DNA of 64,000 bases from Desulfurivibrio alkaliphilus AHT 2 (lineage in GTDB: Bacteria; Desulfobacterota; Desulfobulbia; Desulfobulbales; Desulfurivibrionaceae), in assembly GCF_000092205.1 (NCBI RefSeq), contig NC_014216.1, forward strand, positions 1,803,742 through 1,867,741, read 5' to 3'. Made by a program: the position numbers and the translations under genes. The notes under the pieces were generated by a model. The model ran no database searches. It worked only from the letters and a program-made list of their open reading frames with translations, and was not told the origin of the DNA. Shown here piece by piece: positions 9,118 through 18,164 of the stretch; positions within the stretch are counted from its first letter, which is position 1; each line of letters starts with the position of its first letter.

Positions 9118-9396
9118 ATGCTGAAACGGGATCTCATCAACGCCGTCGCCGAAGAAATGCCCGGTTTCCTGAAAAAAGATCTGGACCAGGCCCTGGACAT
9201 CATGCTGGAAAATATCCTCCAGGCACTGGAGGATAACCGCCGGGTGGAAATCCGGGGTTTTGGCAGCTTCTCGGTACGCGAACGCAAGGCCCGCACCACC
9301 AAAAACCCCAGAACCGGCAAGGTGATGCACATCCCCCCCCGCAAAAACGTACACTTCACCATGAGCAAGTCTCTGAAAGACGGGCTCATCGACTGA
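9118..9396 (+). CDS. HU/IHF family DNA-binding protein
   Basis: A 92-residue nucleoid protein that bends DNA as a dimer. The helical N-terminus (LKRDLINAVAEE) and the arm region (RKARTTKNPRTGK with the intercalating proline) are typical. The order rpsA then this gene is like rpsA-ihfB in Gammaproteobacteria, and the sequence looks more IHF-beta-like than HU-like, but this is not decisive. AAGGA precedes the ATG. A hairpin terminator follows directly. Confidence 0.92.
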   Translation: MLKRDLINAVAEEMPGFLKKDLDQALDIMLENILQALEDNRRVEIRGFGSFSVRERKARTTKNPRTGKVMHIPPRKNVHFTMSKSLKDGLID

Positions 9397-9407
9397 TACA
9401 ACCCCAG

Positions 9408-9440
9408 GGCCGGCAGAGTAGCGCTCTGCCGGCCTTATCG
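9408..9440 (+). terminator. hairpin terminator after the HU/IHF gene
   Basis: An 11-bp perfect stem (GGCCGGCAGAG at 9408-9418 with CTCTGCCGGCC at 9424-9434) with a five-base loop starts 12 bases after the stop codon. The following T-run is short (TTAT), so termination may be weak or factor-aided. Confidence 0.6.
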
Positions 9441-9521
9441 TTGCCCCCGGCAACAGCCACAAATCCGCACAAAACCCGCCAGACTAACTGCCCCACACGG
9501 CAAAGGTCGGACGACCTTTAG

Positions 9522-9547
9522 GGTAATCGTTCAGCTGAACGATTACC
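9522..9547. repeat. family A palindrome, minimal 26-bp derivative
   Basis: A perfect 26-bp palindrome made of GGTAATCGTTCAG joined directly to its complement. These are exactly the outer arms of the 110-bp element at 45428-45537 without the middle, so it looks like a deletion derivative. It touches the stop codon of the yciO-type gene (9547-9549). Confidence 0.75.
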
Positions 9548-10164
9548 TACCCCAAACCCTCGAGGCTCCCCTTCCCGGGGCGCAGCACCTGCAGGTCGTC
9601 ATCTTCCAGGCTGACCACGGTGGAGGGCGACGAGTGGGCCAGCGGCCCGCTGTCGATGATCAGATCGACCTGCTTGCCATAGCGCTCTTCCACTTCATAG
9701 GCATGGATCAACTGCCGGGCGTCGGGATCATCCGGAGCCGCACTGGTGGTCAGGATCGGGTTGCCCAAGCCGGTGACCAGCTCCATGCAGATCCGGTGAT
9801 CCGGCATCCTGATCCCCACCGTCTTCTGCTTGGTCATCATGATTTTGGGGACCAGCTTGGTGGCGGGCAAAACGAAGGTATAAGGCCCGGGCAGACTTTT
9901 CCGCAGCACCCGGTAACCGGTGTTGGAGACATGGGCATAGGTGCTGACATCTTTCAGATCGGCACAGATAAAGCTGAACGGCCGGGCCAAAGGCCGCTGT
10001 TTGAGCTGATAGATCCGCTTGACCGCCTTCTGGTTGAAAATATCACAGCCGATTCCGTACACCGTATCGGTGGGGTAGCAGATGACCGCCCCTTGGCGCA
10101 GGGCCTCAACCACCTGCTTGATCAACCGTGGTTGGGGGTTGTCGGGGTTGATTTGCAACAACAA
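9547..10164 (-). CDS. yciO: YrdC/Sua5-fold protein, YciO type
   Basis: A 205-residue protein of the Sua5-YciO-YrdC family, whose other members make threonylcarbamoyl-AMP for the t6A base of tRNA. The function of YciO itself is less settled. The N-terminus LLLQINPDNPQPRLIKQ closely matches E. coli YciO, followed by CYPTDTVYGIGCD and the LPGPYTFVLPATK core. The start is placed at TTG 10162-10164 because AGGAGG (10173-10178) lies eight bases upstream; the longer reading from 10236 adds 24 unconserved residues. A downstream TTG (10161 or 10158) is also possible. Confidence 0.88.
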   Translation of the reverse strand: MLLQINPDNPQPRLIKQVVEALRQGAVICYPTDTVYGIGCDIFNQKAVKRIYQLKQRPLARPFSFICADLKDVSTYAHVSNTGYRVLRKSLPGPYTFVLPATKLVPKIMMTKQKTVGIRMPDHRICMELVTGLGNPILTTSAAPDDPDARQLIHAYEVEERYGKQVDLIIDSGPLAHSSPSTVVSLEDDDLQVLRPGKGSLEGLG

Positions 10165-10286
10165 ATTATCTTCCTCCTGCTGACTTTCGCCGGCGAACCT
10201 TAAGCAGCACGCAAACCCGCGTGACACTTGCGTCACCTTAAAGTATTGAATATTAGCCTATCACCGGAGCGGAAGCAAAAAGTAAA

Positions 10287-10315
10287 TTTACGCCATCATC
10301 CAAAACGGTTAGAAT
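10287..10315 (+). promoter_or_regulatory. candidate promoter for guaBA
   Basis: TTTACG (10287-10292), a 17-base spacer and TAGAAT (10310-10315) lie 50 bases before guaB. Four and five of six bases match the sigma-70 consensus. No purine riboswitch-like fold was recognised in the leader. Confidence 0.55.
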
Positions 10316-10364
10316 ATGCAATTTCCTCCACCATATTCTTTTCTCAGCCGCAAGGAGTTAGACC

Positions 10365-11825
10365 ATGCCGCTTGACAATCTGGAAACCGCCTACACCTTC
10401 GATGACCTGTTGCTGGTGCCTGGCGCCTCCGAGGTCCTCCCTTCCGAGGTCGACCTTTCCACCCGCCTGACCCCCACCATCGACCTCAACATCCCCCTGG
10501 TCAGTTCCGCCATGGATTCGGTAACCGAACACCGAACCGCCATCACCATGGCCCGGGAGGGGGGAATCGGTATTATCCATAAAAACATGAGCATCGACGA
10601 ACAAGCCCGGGAGGTGCGCAAGGTTAAAAAATCCGAGTCGGGCATGGTCATCGACCCGGTTACGGTGGAGGAAAACCGTACCGTGCGGGAAGTAAATGAG
10701 ATCATGCGCGGCTATCAGATCTCCGGGGTGCCGGTGCTGCGCGAAGGCAAGCTGGTGGGGATAGTCACCAACCGCGACCTGCGTTTTGTCACCGACGAAA
10801 ACCTCAAGGTCCGGGATGTGATGACCAGCAAAAACCTGGTCACCGCCCGCCCCGGAATTACTTTAGAGCAATCCAAGGCCATGCTGCACGAGCACCGCAT
10901 CGAAAAACTGCTGGTGGTGGACGATGACGGCAACCTGCAAGGCCTGATCACCATTAAAGACATTGAAAAAATCAGGCGTTACCCCAACGCCGCCAAAGAC
11001 GATCTGGGGCGGCTGCGGGTGGGTGCTGCCATCGGGGCCAACACGTCGCTCAGCGATGTGGAGCTACTGGTGCAGATGGGCGTTGACGTGGTGGTGCTGG
11101 ACTCCGCCCACGGCCACTCCCGCAACATCATCGAAGCCTTGCGCCGCATCAAGGACGCTTTCCCCGACCTGCCGGTTATCGCCGGCAACGTGGCCACCGC
11201 CGAGGGTACCGAAGCCCTGATCAAGGCCGGTGCCGACTGCGTGAAAATCGGGGTCGGCCCCGGCTCCATCTGCACCACCCGCATTGTCGCCGGGGTCGGG
11301 GTGCCGCAGCTAAGCGCCATCCACAACGCCGCCAAAATCGCCGACCGCTACGGCATTCCTTTGATCGCCGACGGGGGGATCAAGTTTTCCGGTGAGATCA
11401 CCAAGGCCATTGGCATCGGGGCCAGCGTGATCATGATCGGCAGCCTGTTTGCCGGCACCGATGAAGCCCCCGGCGAAACCTTCCTTTACCAGGGCCGCAC
11501 CTACAAGGGTTACCGGGGCATGGGCTCCCTGGGGGCCATGCAGAAAGGCAGCAGCGACCGTTATTTCCAGGATCAGGCCGAAAGCCAGGCCAAGTTGGTG
11601 CCGGAAGGCATCGAGGGCAAGGTGCCCTACCGCGGCCCGCTTTCCACCATGATCTACCAACTCATGGGCGGCCTGCGCTCCGGCATGGGCTACGTGGGAG
11701 CAGGTACCATTGCCGAGCTGCGCGGCAAGGCCAAATTCGTCAAAATCACCGCCGCCGGCCTCAAGGAAAGCCACGTCCATGACGTGATCATTACCAAGGA
11801 AGCCCCCAACTACCGTTTAGGATAA
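10365..11825 (+). CDS. guaB: IMP dehydrogenase
   Basis: Converts IMP to XMP with NAD, the first committed step to GMP. The 486-residue protein has the usual barrel with an inserted pair of CBS domains (about 92-205). The catalytic cysteine is C303 in [11 protein letters not shown], and the mobile flap and C-terminal [10 protein letters not shown] region are intact. AAGGAG precedes the ATG. guaA follows after three bases, so both GMP-branch enzymes are made together. Confidence 0.98.
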   Translation: MPLDNLETAYTFDDLLLVPGASEVLPSEVDLSTRLTPTIDLNIPLVSSAMDSVTEHRTAITMAREGGIGIIHKNMSIDEQAREVRKVKKSESGMVIDPVTVEENRTVREVNEIMRGYQISGVPVLREGKLVGIVTNRDLRFVTDENLKVRDVMTSKNLVTARPGITLEQSKAMLHEHRIEKLLVVDDDGNLQGLITIKDIEKIRRYPNAAKDDLGRLRVGAAIGANTSLSDVELLVQMGVDVVVLDSAHGHSRNIIEALRRIKDAFPDLPVIAGNVATAEGTEALIKAGADCVKIGVGPGSICTTRIVAGVGVPQLSAIHNAAKIADRYGIPLIADGGIKFSGEITKAIGIGASVIMIGSLFAGTDEAPGETFLYQGRTYKGYRGMGSLGAMQKGSSDRYFQDQAESQAKLVPEGIEGKVPYRGPLSTMIYQLMGGLRSGMGYVGAGTIAELRGKAKFVKITAAGLKESHVHDVIITKEAPNYRLG

Positions 11826-11828
11826 AAG

Positions 11829-13385
11829 ATGGATATTCACAGCGAAAAAATTCTGATTCTCGATTTCGGCTCCCAGTACACCCAGTTGATTGCCCGGCGG
11901 GTGCGGGAAGCCCATGTTTATTGCGAGTTACACCCCCACGATATGGACATTGCCGAGATCCGGGCCTTTGCCCCCAAGGGGATCATTCTCTCCGGCGGCC
12001 CCTGTTCGGTTTACGACCCGGGCGCTCCTTCCTTTGATGAACGTTTGCTCGAGCTGGGCGTGCCGGTACTGGGCATTTGCTACGGCATGCACGTCATGGC
12101 CCGCCACTTCGGCGGCGAGGTGAGCGCCGCCGGCAAACGTGAGTTCGGCCATGCCGAACTGGAACAAACCGACAGCACCGGATCGCTGTTCGACGGTTTT
12201 TTTGTGGAAGCCAAAAGCCCGGTCTGGATGAGTCACGGCGACCATGTCAGCAAGCTGCCGCCGGGCTTCACCGTGGCCGCGGCCACCGCCAACGCGCCGG
12301 TGGCCGCCATCCAGGACCCGGCCCGCCAGCTTTACGGGGTGCAGTTTCACCCCGAGGTCAACCATACCCCGCGCGGCGAAATCCTCATCGATACCTTTGT
12401 CCGCAAGATCTGCGGCTGCCACGGGCACTGGACCCCAGGCCAGATCATCGAAGACGCGGTGGCCCGCATCCGGGAGATGGTGGGCACCGATCAGGTGATT
12501 CTGGGGCTTTCCGGCGGCGTCGACTCCTCGGTGGCCGCCGCCCTTATTCACCGGGCCATCGGCGAGCAGCTTACCTGTGTGTTTGTGGACACCGGCCTGC
12601 TGCGCCTGGGCGAAGGTGATCAGGTGATGGCCACCTTTGCCGAAAATATGGGGGTCAAGGTCCTGCGGGTGGATGCCGAGGAGCGTTTTCTCTCCGCCTT
12701 GGTCGATGTTGAAGACCCGGAGCAAAAACGCAAAATAATCGGCAATCTCTTTATCACCATCTTTGAAGAGGCGGCCGGCAAACTGGAAGATGCCCGCTGG
12801 CTGGCCCAGGGCACCATCTACCCGGACGTTATTGAATCCGCCGGCGGCAAAACCGGCAAGGCCCAGAACATAAAAAGTCACCACAACGTCGGCGGCCTGC
12901 CGGAAAAGATGAAACTGGCCCTGCTGGAACCGCTGCGGGAACTCTTCAAGGATGAGGTCCGGGCCCTGGGCGACGAGCTGGGGCTGCCCCGGCAGATGGT
13001 CTGGCGCCACCCCTTTCCCGGCCCCGGCCTGGGGGTGCGGATTTTAGGCAAAATCAAAAAAGAATATGCCGATATCCTGCGCCAGGCCGACGCCATTTAT
13101 ATCGAAGAGCTTTTTCAAAGCGGCTGGTATGATAAGGTAAGCCAGGCCTTTGCGGTATTTTTGCCGGTTCGCAGTGTCGGGGTCATGGGTGACGGGCGGA
13201 CCTATGAAAATGTGGTGGCCCTGCGGGCGGTGGAGACCAAGGACTTCATGACCGCCTCCTGGGCGCCGTTGCCCTACGATTTGCTGGCCCGGATTTCAAC
13301 CAGAATCATCAACGAGGTCCGCGGGGTTAACCGGGTGGTTTACGATATCTCTTCCAAACCGCCCAGCACCATCGAATGGGAGTAG
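11829..13385 (+). CDS. guaA: GMP synthase (glutamine-hydrolysing)
   Basis: Aminates XMP to GMP using glutamine and ATP. The N-terminal class I amidotransferase has nucleophile C84 (GICYGMHVM) and the later H-E pair (QFHPEVNHT). The ATP pyrophosphatase domain has the PP-loop LSGGVDSSV, and the C-terminal dimerisation domain ends in the family signature [10 protein letters not shown]. At 518 residues it is full length. It starts three bases after guaB. Confidence 0.98.
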   Translation: MDIHSEKILILDFGSQYTQLIARRVREAHVYCELHPHDMDIAEIRAFAPKGIILSGGPCSVYDPGAPSFDERLLELGVPVLGICYGMHVMARHFGGEVSAAGKREFGHAELEQTDSTGSLFDGFFVEAKSPVWMSHGDHVSKLPPGFTVAAATANAPVAAIQDPARQLYGVQFHPEVNHTPRGEILIDTFVRKICGCHGHWTPGQIIEDAVARIREMVGTDQVILGLSGGVDSSVAAALIHRAIGEQLTCVFVDTGLLRLGEGDQVMATFAENMGVKVLRVDAEERFLSALVDVEDPEQKRKIIGNLFITIFEEAAGKLEDARWLAQGTIYPDVIESAGGKTGKAQNIKSHHNVGGLPEKMKLALLEPLRELFKDEVRALGDELGLPRQMVWRHPFPGPGLGVRILGKIKKEYADILRQADAIYIEELFQSGWYDKVSQAFAVFLPVRSVGVMGDGRTYENVVALRAVETKDFMTASWAPLPYDLLARISTRIINEVRGVNRVVYDISSKPPSTIEWE

Positions 13386-13536
13386 CTGCACACTAAACAC
13401 GCTTTCCCCAAGGGGACGCGGTTTATTAAGGAGTAGGCGGTTGATAATGTGCCCGGGACGGCGACGGTCGACCAGGCGCGCTGCGGCTCCCCGTCCGGCT
13501 GGTCTTGAATAACTTTAAGCCAAATAAGGGGCGTGC

Positions 13537-14847
13537 ATGGCTAAGCATTCTAGAAAAACAGGCAACGAAGAGCTGCAGCAGGCCAACCTGCTGCTGGAGA
13601 GCTTTGCCCATATTGCGGAAGTAATCAACGCCCCGCGGCTCAGCCTGAAACGGCGCAGCCAGGAGATCCTGCAAATTATTCTGGATTACCTGGGGGTGGA
13701 GCACGGCTCCATCATGATGCGCGAAGGGCGCAAATACCTGACGGTGCTGGCCGCCAGCCGCCCGGAACTGGTCGGTTGCCGGCAACCCCTGGACAGTAAT
13801 TCGGTGGCCGCCTGGGTGGCCCAACACCACGAACCGCTGTTCATTCCCGACATCGACAATGATCCCCGTTTTGCCAAGCGCCCGGCCGGCGGCGGCCAGT
13901 ACCGCAAGAACTCCCTGCTGTCGGCGCCGATTATCCACCAGCAAAAGGTAATCGGCATCATTAACGCCACCGACAAACGGGGCGACAAGGATCTGCTTAA
14001 ACAGGACATCAGCCGGCTGCTGGATTTCAGCAGTGTGATTCTCTCGTTGCTGGTGCAGCAGGATCTTCAGCAGCAGGTGCGCAAACAGCGCAATACCCTG
14101 CGGGAACGCAACCGGGAGCTGCAGCGTCAGCAACAATTACGGGCCGAGCTTTCCCGCCTGCTGGTGCATGACCTGAAAGGGCCGCTGTCGGAGGTGGTGG
14201 CCAACCTGGACATCCTTTCCTACAGCGTCGAGGGAGAAATGGGCGAGTTTCTCCATGCCGCCCAGGTAGCCTGCAACAAGGCGGTTCGGATGGTGAGCAA
14301 CCTCACCACCATCGATAAAATCGAAGACGGCGGCTTCAAGCTGATCCATGAAACGGTGACCGCCGATTCCCTGATCAAGGAAAGCCTCAGCGACATCAAG
14401 GGGATGGCCACCATCCGGGGGATCACCTTAAACCCGGTGCTGCCGCCCGAGCCGGCACCGGTGCTGAACCTGGATCGGGTGATGATCCTGCGGGTGCTGC
14501 AAAACCTGCTGGTTAACGCGCTGGGCTACAGCCCCGCCGAAACCCAAATCAGCTTCGGCTATCAGCTCGCTCCCGAGCAGCACATGGTGGAGTTTTTCGT
14601 GCAGGATCAAGGGCCGGGGATCGCCAACGACAAGCTCCCCACCATTTTTGAAAAATACCAGCGCCTGGCCGACAAACAGGATGCCCTGGTGGGCACCGGC
14701 CTGGGACTCTACTTTGCCAGGCTGGCGGTGGAGCTGCACGGCGGCACCATCGGGGTGGAAAGTACCCCGGGGCAGGGCAGCCGCTTCCATTTTTCGCTGC
14801 CGGTTACCAAATGGCGCTCGGATAACCCCACCGAAGAGTTTTTATAA
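13537..14847 (+). CDS. GAF-domain sensor histidine kinase
   Basis: A soluble kinase of 436 residues with no transmembrane helix. A GAF domain (about 35-175) should bind a small ligand or cofactor. A coiled-coil linker rich in Q and R leads to the HisKA H-box with H211 (LLVHDLKGPLSEV). The ATPase domain has the N-box NLLVNALGYSP, the G1 box VQDQGPGIA and the G2 box GTGLGLYFA. The N-box ends in a less usual LGYSP. The gene overlaps the next by one base (TAATG), so its product probably phosphorylates the adjacent receiver-TPR protein. The 150-base gap before it has short GC-rich inverted repeats but no clear promoter. Confidence 0.9.
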   Translation: MAKHSRKTGNEELQQANLLLESFAHIAEVINAPRLSLKRRSQEILQIILDYLGVEHGSIMMREGRKYLTVLAASRPELVGCRQPLDSNSVAAWVAQHHEPLFIPDIDNDPRFAKRPAGGGQYRKNSLLSAPIIHQQKVIGIINATDKRGDKDLLKQDISRLLDFSSVILSLLVQQDLQQQVRKQRNTLRERNRELQRQQQLRAELSRLLVHDLKGPLSEVVANLDILSYSVEGEMGEFLHAAQVACNKAVRMVSNLTTIDKIEDGGFKLIHETVTADSLIKESLSDIKGMATIRGITLNPVLPPEPAPVLNLDRVMILRVLQNLLVNALGYSPAETQISFGYQLAPEQHMVEFFVQDQGPGIANDKLPTIFEKYQRLADKQDALVGTGLGLYFARLAVELHGGTIGVESTPGQGSRFHFSLPVTKWRSDNPTEEFL

Positions 14848-16010
14848 TGGTAACCCATGATCCAAAAGAAATGACCTTCCTCATCGTCGACGATGTGGAC
14901 AATATGCGCCGGTCCATCCGGGCCATGCTGAAGCTGCTGAATTACGGCAAGTCCTTTTATGAAGCGGCCAACGGACGGGACGCCTGGAAATTGCTGCAGA
15001 GCGACAACCTGCAGGTCGACTTTATTATTTCCGACTATCACATGCCCCACGCTTCCGGCACCGAACTGCTCAATCTGCTGCGCTCCAGCCGGCGCACCCG
15101 CCACATCCCCTTTCTGATGATCACCGCCGAGGCCAATATGGATATCGTGGCGGAAGCGGCGGAGCACGACGTCGATGCCTACCTGACCAAACCTTTTGTT
15201 ACCGCCACCCTGGAGCAAAAGATCAATGAACTGCTGGAACGGCTGCGCAACCCCTCCCCTTTTACCCGGCACCTGACCAATGCCCGTGACCTGGAAGAAA
15301 AAGGCGACCTGGCGGGGGCCATCGCCGAGGCAAAAAAAGCGGCTTCCCTGAACGCCCACTCCTCGCGACCGTTCAGAGAGCTGGGCCGCCTGTTTGCCAA
15401 GAAGGGCGATATTCAAAAGGCCCAAGCCTGCTTTGAGCAGGCCATCCAACGCAACCGCCTGGACGTAACCTCATACCACGCCCTGGGCCAGATCGCCTTT
15501 CGGCGCAACAACAGCGAAAAGGCCATCGGCTACTTTTCCCGGGCCATGGAAATCAGCCCCCGCCATACCGACCGGGCCCTGCAGTTTGCCAAGCTGCTGT
15601 TCAAAAAAAATCAACTGCAGGAGGCGGAAAAGGTACTCAAACTGGTACTGCGCCACAAAACCAACGATACCGATTTCAAGGAAGAGGTGGCCGAGATCGC
15701 TCTGCAGGCCGGGCTTTCCAATCTGGCCCTCAAAGCCTTTCGCGAGGTGATTAAAGCCGATCCACAGCGCACCTATTTGCACAAGAGAATCGGCACGGCG
15801 ATGATTAACGCCGGGGAATATGCCGAAGGCACCAGAATGCTTGAAACGGCACTGGAAAAAACGCCCCAGGATATTCAAACCATGCTGCGCCTGGCCCGCG
15901 CCTATTTGGAAATGAAAATGCCCATGCGGGCCGACAACTGGGCCTCCCGGGCGCTGCGCATCGACCCCAAAAACCACGAAGCGCAGGATATTATAAAAAA
16001 ATGTTCTTAA
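14847..16010 (+). CDS. response regulator with receiver and tetratricopeptide repeats
   Basis: The N-terminal CheY-like receiver (1-130) has the acidic pair in VDDVDNM and phospho-acceptor D63 (IISDYHMP). The remaining 250 residues are helical TPR-type repeats in tandem, for example RPFRELGRLFAKKGDIQKA and SYHALGQIAFRRNNSEKA. There is no DNA-binding or enzymatic domain, so output is probably by protein binding. It is translationally coupled to the upstream kinase by a one-base overlap. The next gene also encodes a helical-repeat protein, a plausible partner. Confidence 0.9.
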   Translation: MVTHDPKEMTFLIVDDVDNMRRSIRAMLKLLNYGKSFYEAANGRDAWKLLQSDNLQVDFIISDYHMPHASGTELLNLLRSSRRTRHIPFLMITAEANMDIVAEAAEHDVDAYLTKPFVTATLEQKINELLERLRNPSPFTRHLTNARDLEEKGDLAGAIAEAKKAASLNAHSSRPFRELGRLFAKKGDIQKAQACFEQAIQRNRLDVTSYHALGQIAFRRNNSEKAIGYFSRAMEISPRHTDRALQFAKLLFKKNQLQEAEKVLKLVLRHKTNDTDFKEEVAEIALQAGLSNLALKAFREVIKADPQRTYLHKRIGTAMINAGEYAEGTRMLETALEKTPQDIQTMLRLARAYLEMKMPMRADNWASRALRIDPKNHEAQDIIKKCS

Positions 16011-16052
16011 CCGCCGCCGGGCCGGCAAAACCTGACCGCAACGGTGACCGCC

Positions 16053-18164
16053 ATGGTTGATCATTATCATGAGGTACTGCTGGCCGTACAGGCCGACCCA
16101 GCGCGCGGCGAGGAGATGCTGGCGGCAAAATGGCCGGAGTTTTTTTACGGCTTGCGGGCCCTGCTGCGCGACGACGGCCGGGAACAGGAGGAAGATCGGG
16201 AAAATCTACTGCTGTTTCGTTTCCCCAACCCTACCAAAGCGTTAACCTCGTTTTTTGCCCGGCTCAAGCAGGTAAAACAACGGGTGGGCTGGGACCAGAC
16301 CCGGGGAGAGGCGCCGCTGCGGCTGGTACTCTGTTTGCCCGACCTCGAACCCTTACCCGAGCTGCTGACCACCGCCGACCCTGAAGCCTGGCAGCAGTTG
16401 CCGCCGGAGGTGCCTCATTTAAGCCGCAAGCTCAAGGAACAGTGGCGGCAACTGAGCGATTCCAGCCGCATCGGTTTTCACACTTTAGGTGACGAGGAAG
16501 ATGGGCTCAGCCCACTGCTGTTCAGCGAGGAAAAGCCCCGGCAACAGCGCCCGCCGCTGTTCCCCCACCGGCACCTGCCGCGGCGCGGGAACTCCCCCCC
16601 CTGCTTTTACTGCAGCCAGACCAACCACGAGCCGGCCTCCTGCCCGGCCAAAATGCTGACCATGCAAACCCAGGGGTTGCCCACAGTGGGCTATTTGCCT
16701 TTAGAGGAACTGGCACAGCGGTTTGCGGAAGCCATGGGGCGGCAGCAGGACCTCGACAACCTGCTGCTTACCGGCATCAGCCCGGGACAATTACGCCAGG
16801 ACAACCTGCTGCGGGTCTACCTCAGTTATTACGATCTCAATAAGGTCTTCCAGCCTCGCTTTCTGGCCGGGATCGCCTTTAGCCCCCACAGTCACTGGGA
16901 TGAACTGGGCCGTCCGGAAGCCACCAGCGCTGACAACAGCAGTCTTTTTATGGGCCTGGATTGCCTGCGGGTGGGCCAGTATCGCCAGGCCGACGACCTG
17001 TTTATCAACGAAAGCCGCCGGCCGCGCGGCAAACAGCTTTACGCCGCCATCGGCCGGGCCCTGGTGGCCCTGGAACAGAACCGGCTGCAGGATATGGCTC
17101 ACTACCTGGCCAACGCCCTTAAGATGGCCATCGCCAACAAGGATCGTATTTACGTCTGCCTGTTGCTTTACCGCCACTATCTGCTGCAGGGCGATTTCTG
17201 GAAGGCCGCCCACAGCCTGGACAATATTCTGGCCATCGACAGGGAATGCGCCGAGGCCATTTACCGACAAATTCAACTGGCGGTGGCCGAAGACTCACTC
17301 CACGAGGCGCTGCATCGCCTCAGCTCCCTGGTGGCGGAGGAAAAGCTGTATTTCATCCATGTCCTGATGGACCCGGAGTTGCTGCCACTGCAAGACGACA
17401 TCGACAACATCCTCCACAACCGCCTGCAGAATCAGCGCCAGGAGGCGGAAGAGAATCTGGCCCAAACCAGAGCGGTGGCCGAAGAGATGGAGCACTGGCT
17501 GGAACCGGAGGAGCCGGCGCTGAAGGAGTTGCGCGACGATCTGGCGCTGCTGGAGCAGCAGTGGCAGCAGGGCAGTTATTACGACCTGGTTGATGTTGCG
17601 GTTAAATCCAAGCGCATCAACCAGCGCTGCTACCGCCTCCAGGAAGCCAGGATCGATGCCCTGCAGGAACGGATTATCGCCGCCGGCAAACGGCTGACCT
17701 CGTTTAAAAATTTCTGGCAAAGCTACCCCCACACCTCCTTTTTCCCCGAATTTGGCGAAACCCTGAAAAGCCTGCATGAGTTGACCACCAAGACCGACCG
17801 AGGAGGCCAGAAAAACCTGACCGGGGCAAGCTACCGCGCCCTGGTGGAAGCCCTGGACGAGAGCGAAGAGAAATTTAATCGGCTCAAAGAGTTGACCGTA
17901 AAGATGGTCTGGGTCCGCAACCTGTTCAAGGGCGGCAAACAGTTTATCCGCTCGCTGGTGGCGGCCGAGCTGGCCTTAATCAGCCTGACGCTGGTTCTGC
18001 TGGCTACCCTGCTCCTGCTCTCGGCAGACTCCCCCGCCGCCTCCGGGCTGGCCGAAGTCCTGCGGGATCAGGCGGTCCAAAAGCGCCTGCTGACCACGGT
18101 CACCCTGATTTTGGCCCCCTTTGCCGCCCTGATCCACACCTTATGGCGCAGCCTGGAGCAATAA
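16053..18164 (+). CDS. large TPR/coiled-coil membrane protein with a CCHC zinc knuckle
   Basis: No named family is recognised. Visible parts are an N-terminal region of about 150 residues; a zinc-knuckle pattern C184-x2-C187-x4-H192-x4-C197 (CFYCSQTNHEPASC); TPR-like helical repeats at roughly 290-430; a charged coiled coil (about 450-560); and two hydrophobic helices near the C-terminus (LVAAELALISLTLVLLATLL and LTTVTLILAPFAALIHTLW). It may therefore be anchored in the inner membrane with its bulk in the cytosol. It follows the kinase and receiver-TPR genes and may belong to the same pathway. ATG 16053 is used; a GTG three codons upstream is possible and neither has a clear ribosome binding site. 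Confidence 0.75.
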   Translation: MVDHYHEVLLAVQADPARGEEMLAAKWPEFFYGLRALLRDDGREQEEDRENLLLFRFPNPTKALTSFFARLKQVKQRVGWDQTRGEAPLRLVLCLPDLEPLPELLTTADPEAWQQLPPEVPHLSRKLKEQWRQLSDSSRIGFHTLGDEEDGLSPLLFSEEKPRQQRPPLFPHRHLPRRGNSPPCFYCSQTNHEPASCPAKMLTMQTQGLPTVGYLPLEELAQRFAEAMGRQQDLDNLLLTGISPGQLRQDNLLRVYLSYYDLNKVFQPRFLAGIAFSPHSHWDELGRPEATSADNSSLFMGLDCLRVGQYRQADDLFINESRRPRGKQLYAAIGRALVALEQNRLQDMAHYLANALKMAIANKDRIYVCLLLYRHYLLQGDFWKAAHSLDNILAIDRECAEAIYRQIQLAVAEDSLHEALHRLSSLVAEEKLYFIHVLMDPELLPLQDDIDNILHNRLQNQRQEAEENLAQTRAVAEEMEHWLEPEEPALKELRDDLALLEQQWQQGSYYDLVDVAVKSKRINQRCYRLQEARIDALQERIIAAGKRLTSFKNFWQSYPHTSFFPEFGETLKSLHELTTKTDRGGQKNLTGASYRALVEALDESEEKFNRLKELTVKMVWVRNLFKGGKQFIRSLVAAELALISLTLVLLATLLLLSADSPAASGLAEVLRDQAVQKRLLTTVTLILAPFAALIHTLWRSLEQ

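Noticed and set aside
13386-13536. Terminator or repeat element after guaA
   Set aside because: Short pairs (CCCC/GGGG, GGACGG/CCGTCC, GACCAG/CTGGTC) exist but are not nested consistently, lack a T-run and do not match families A or B.
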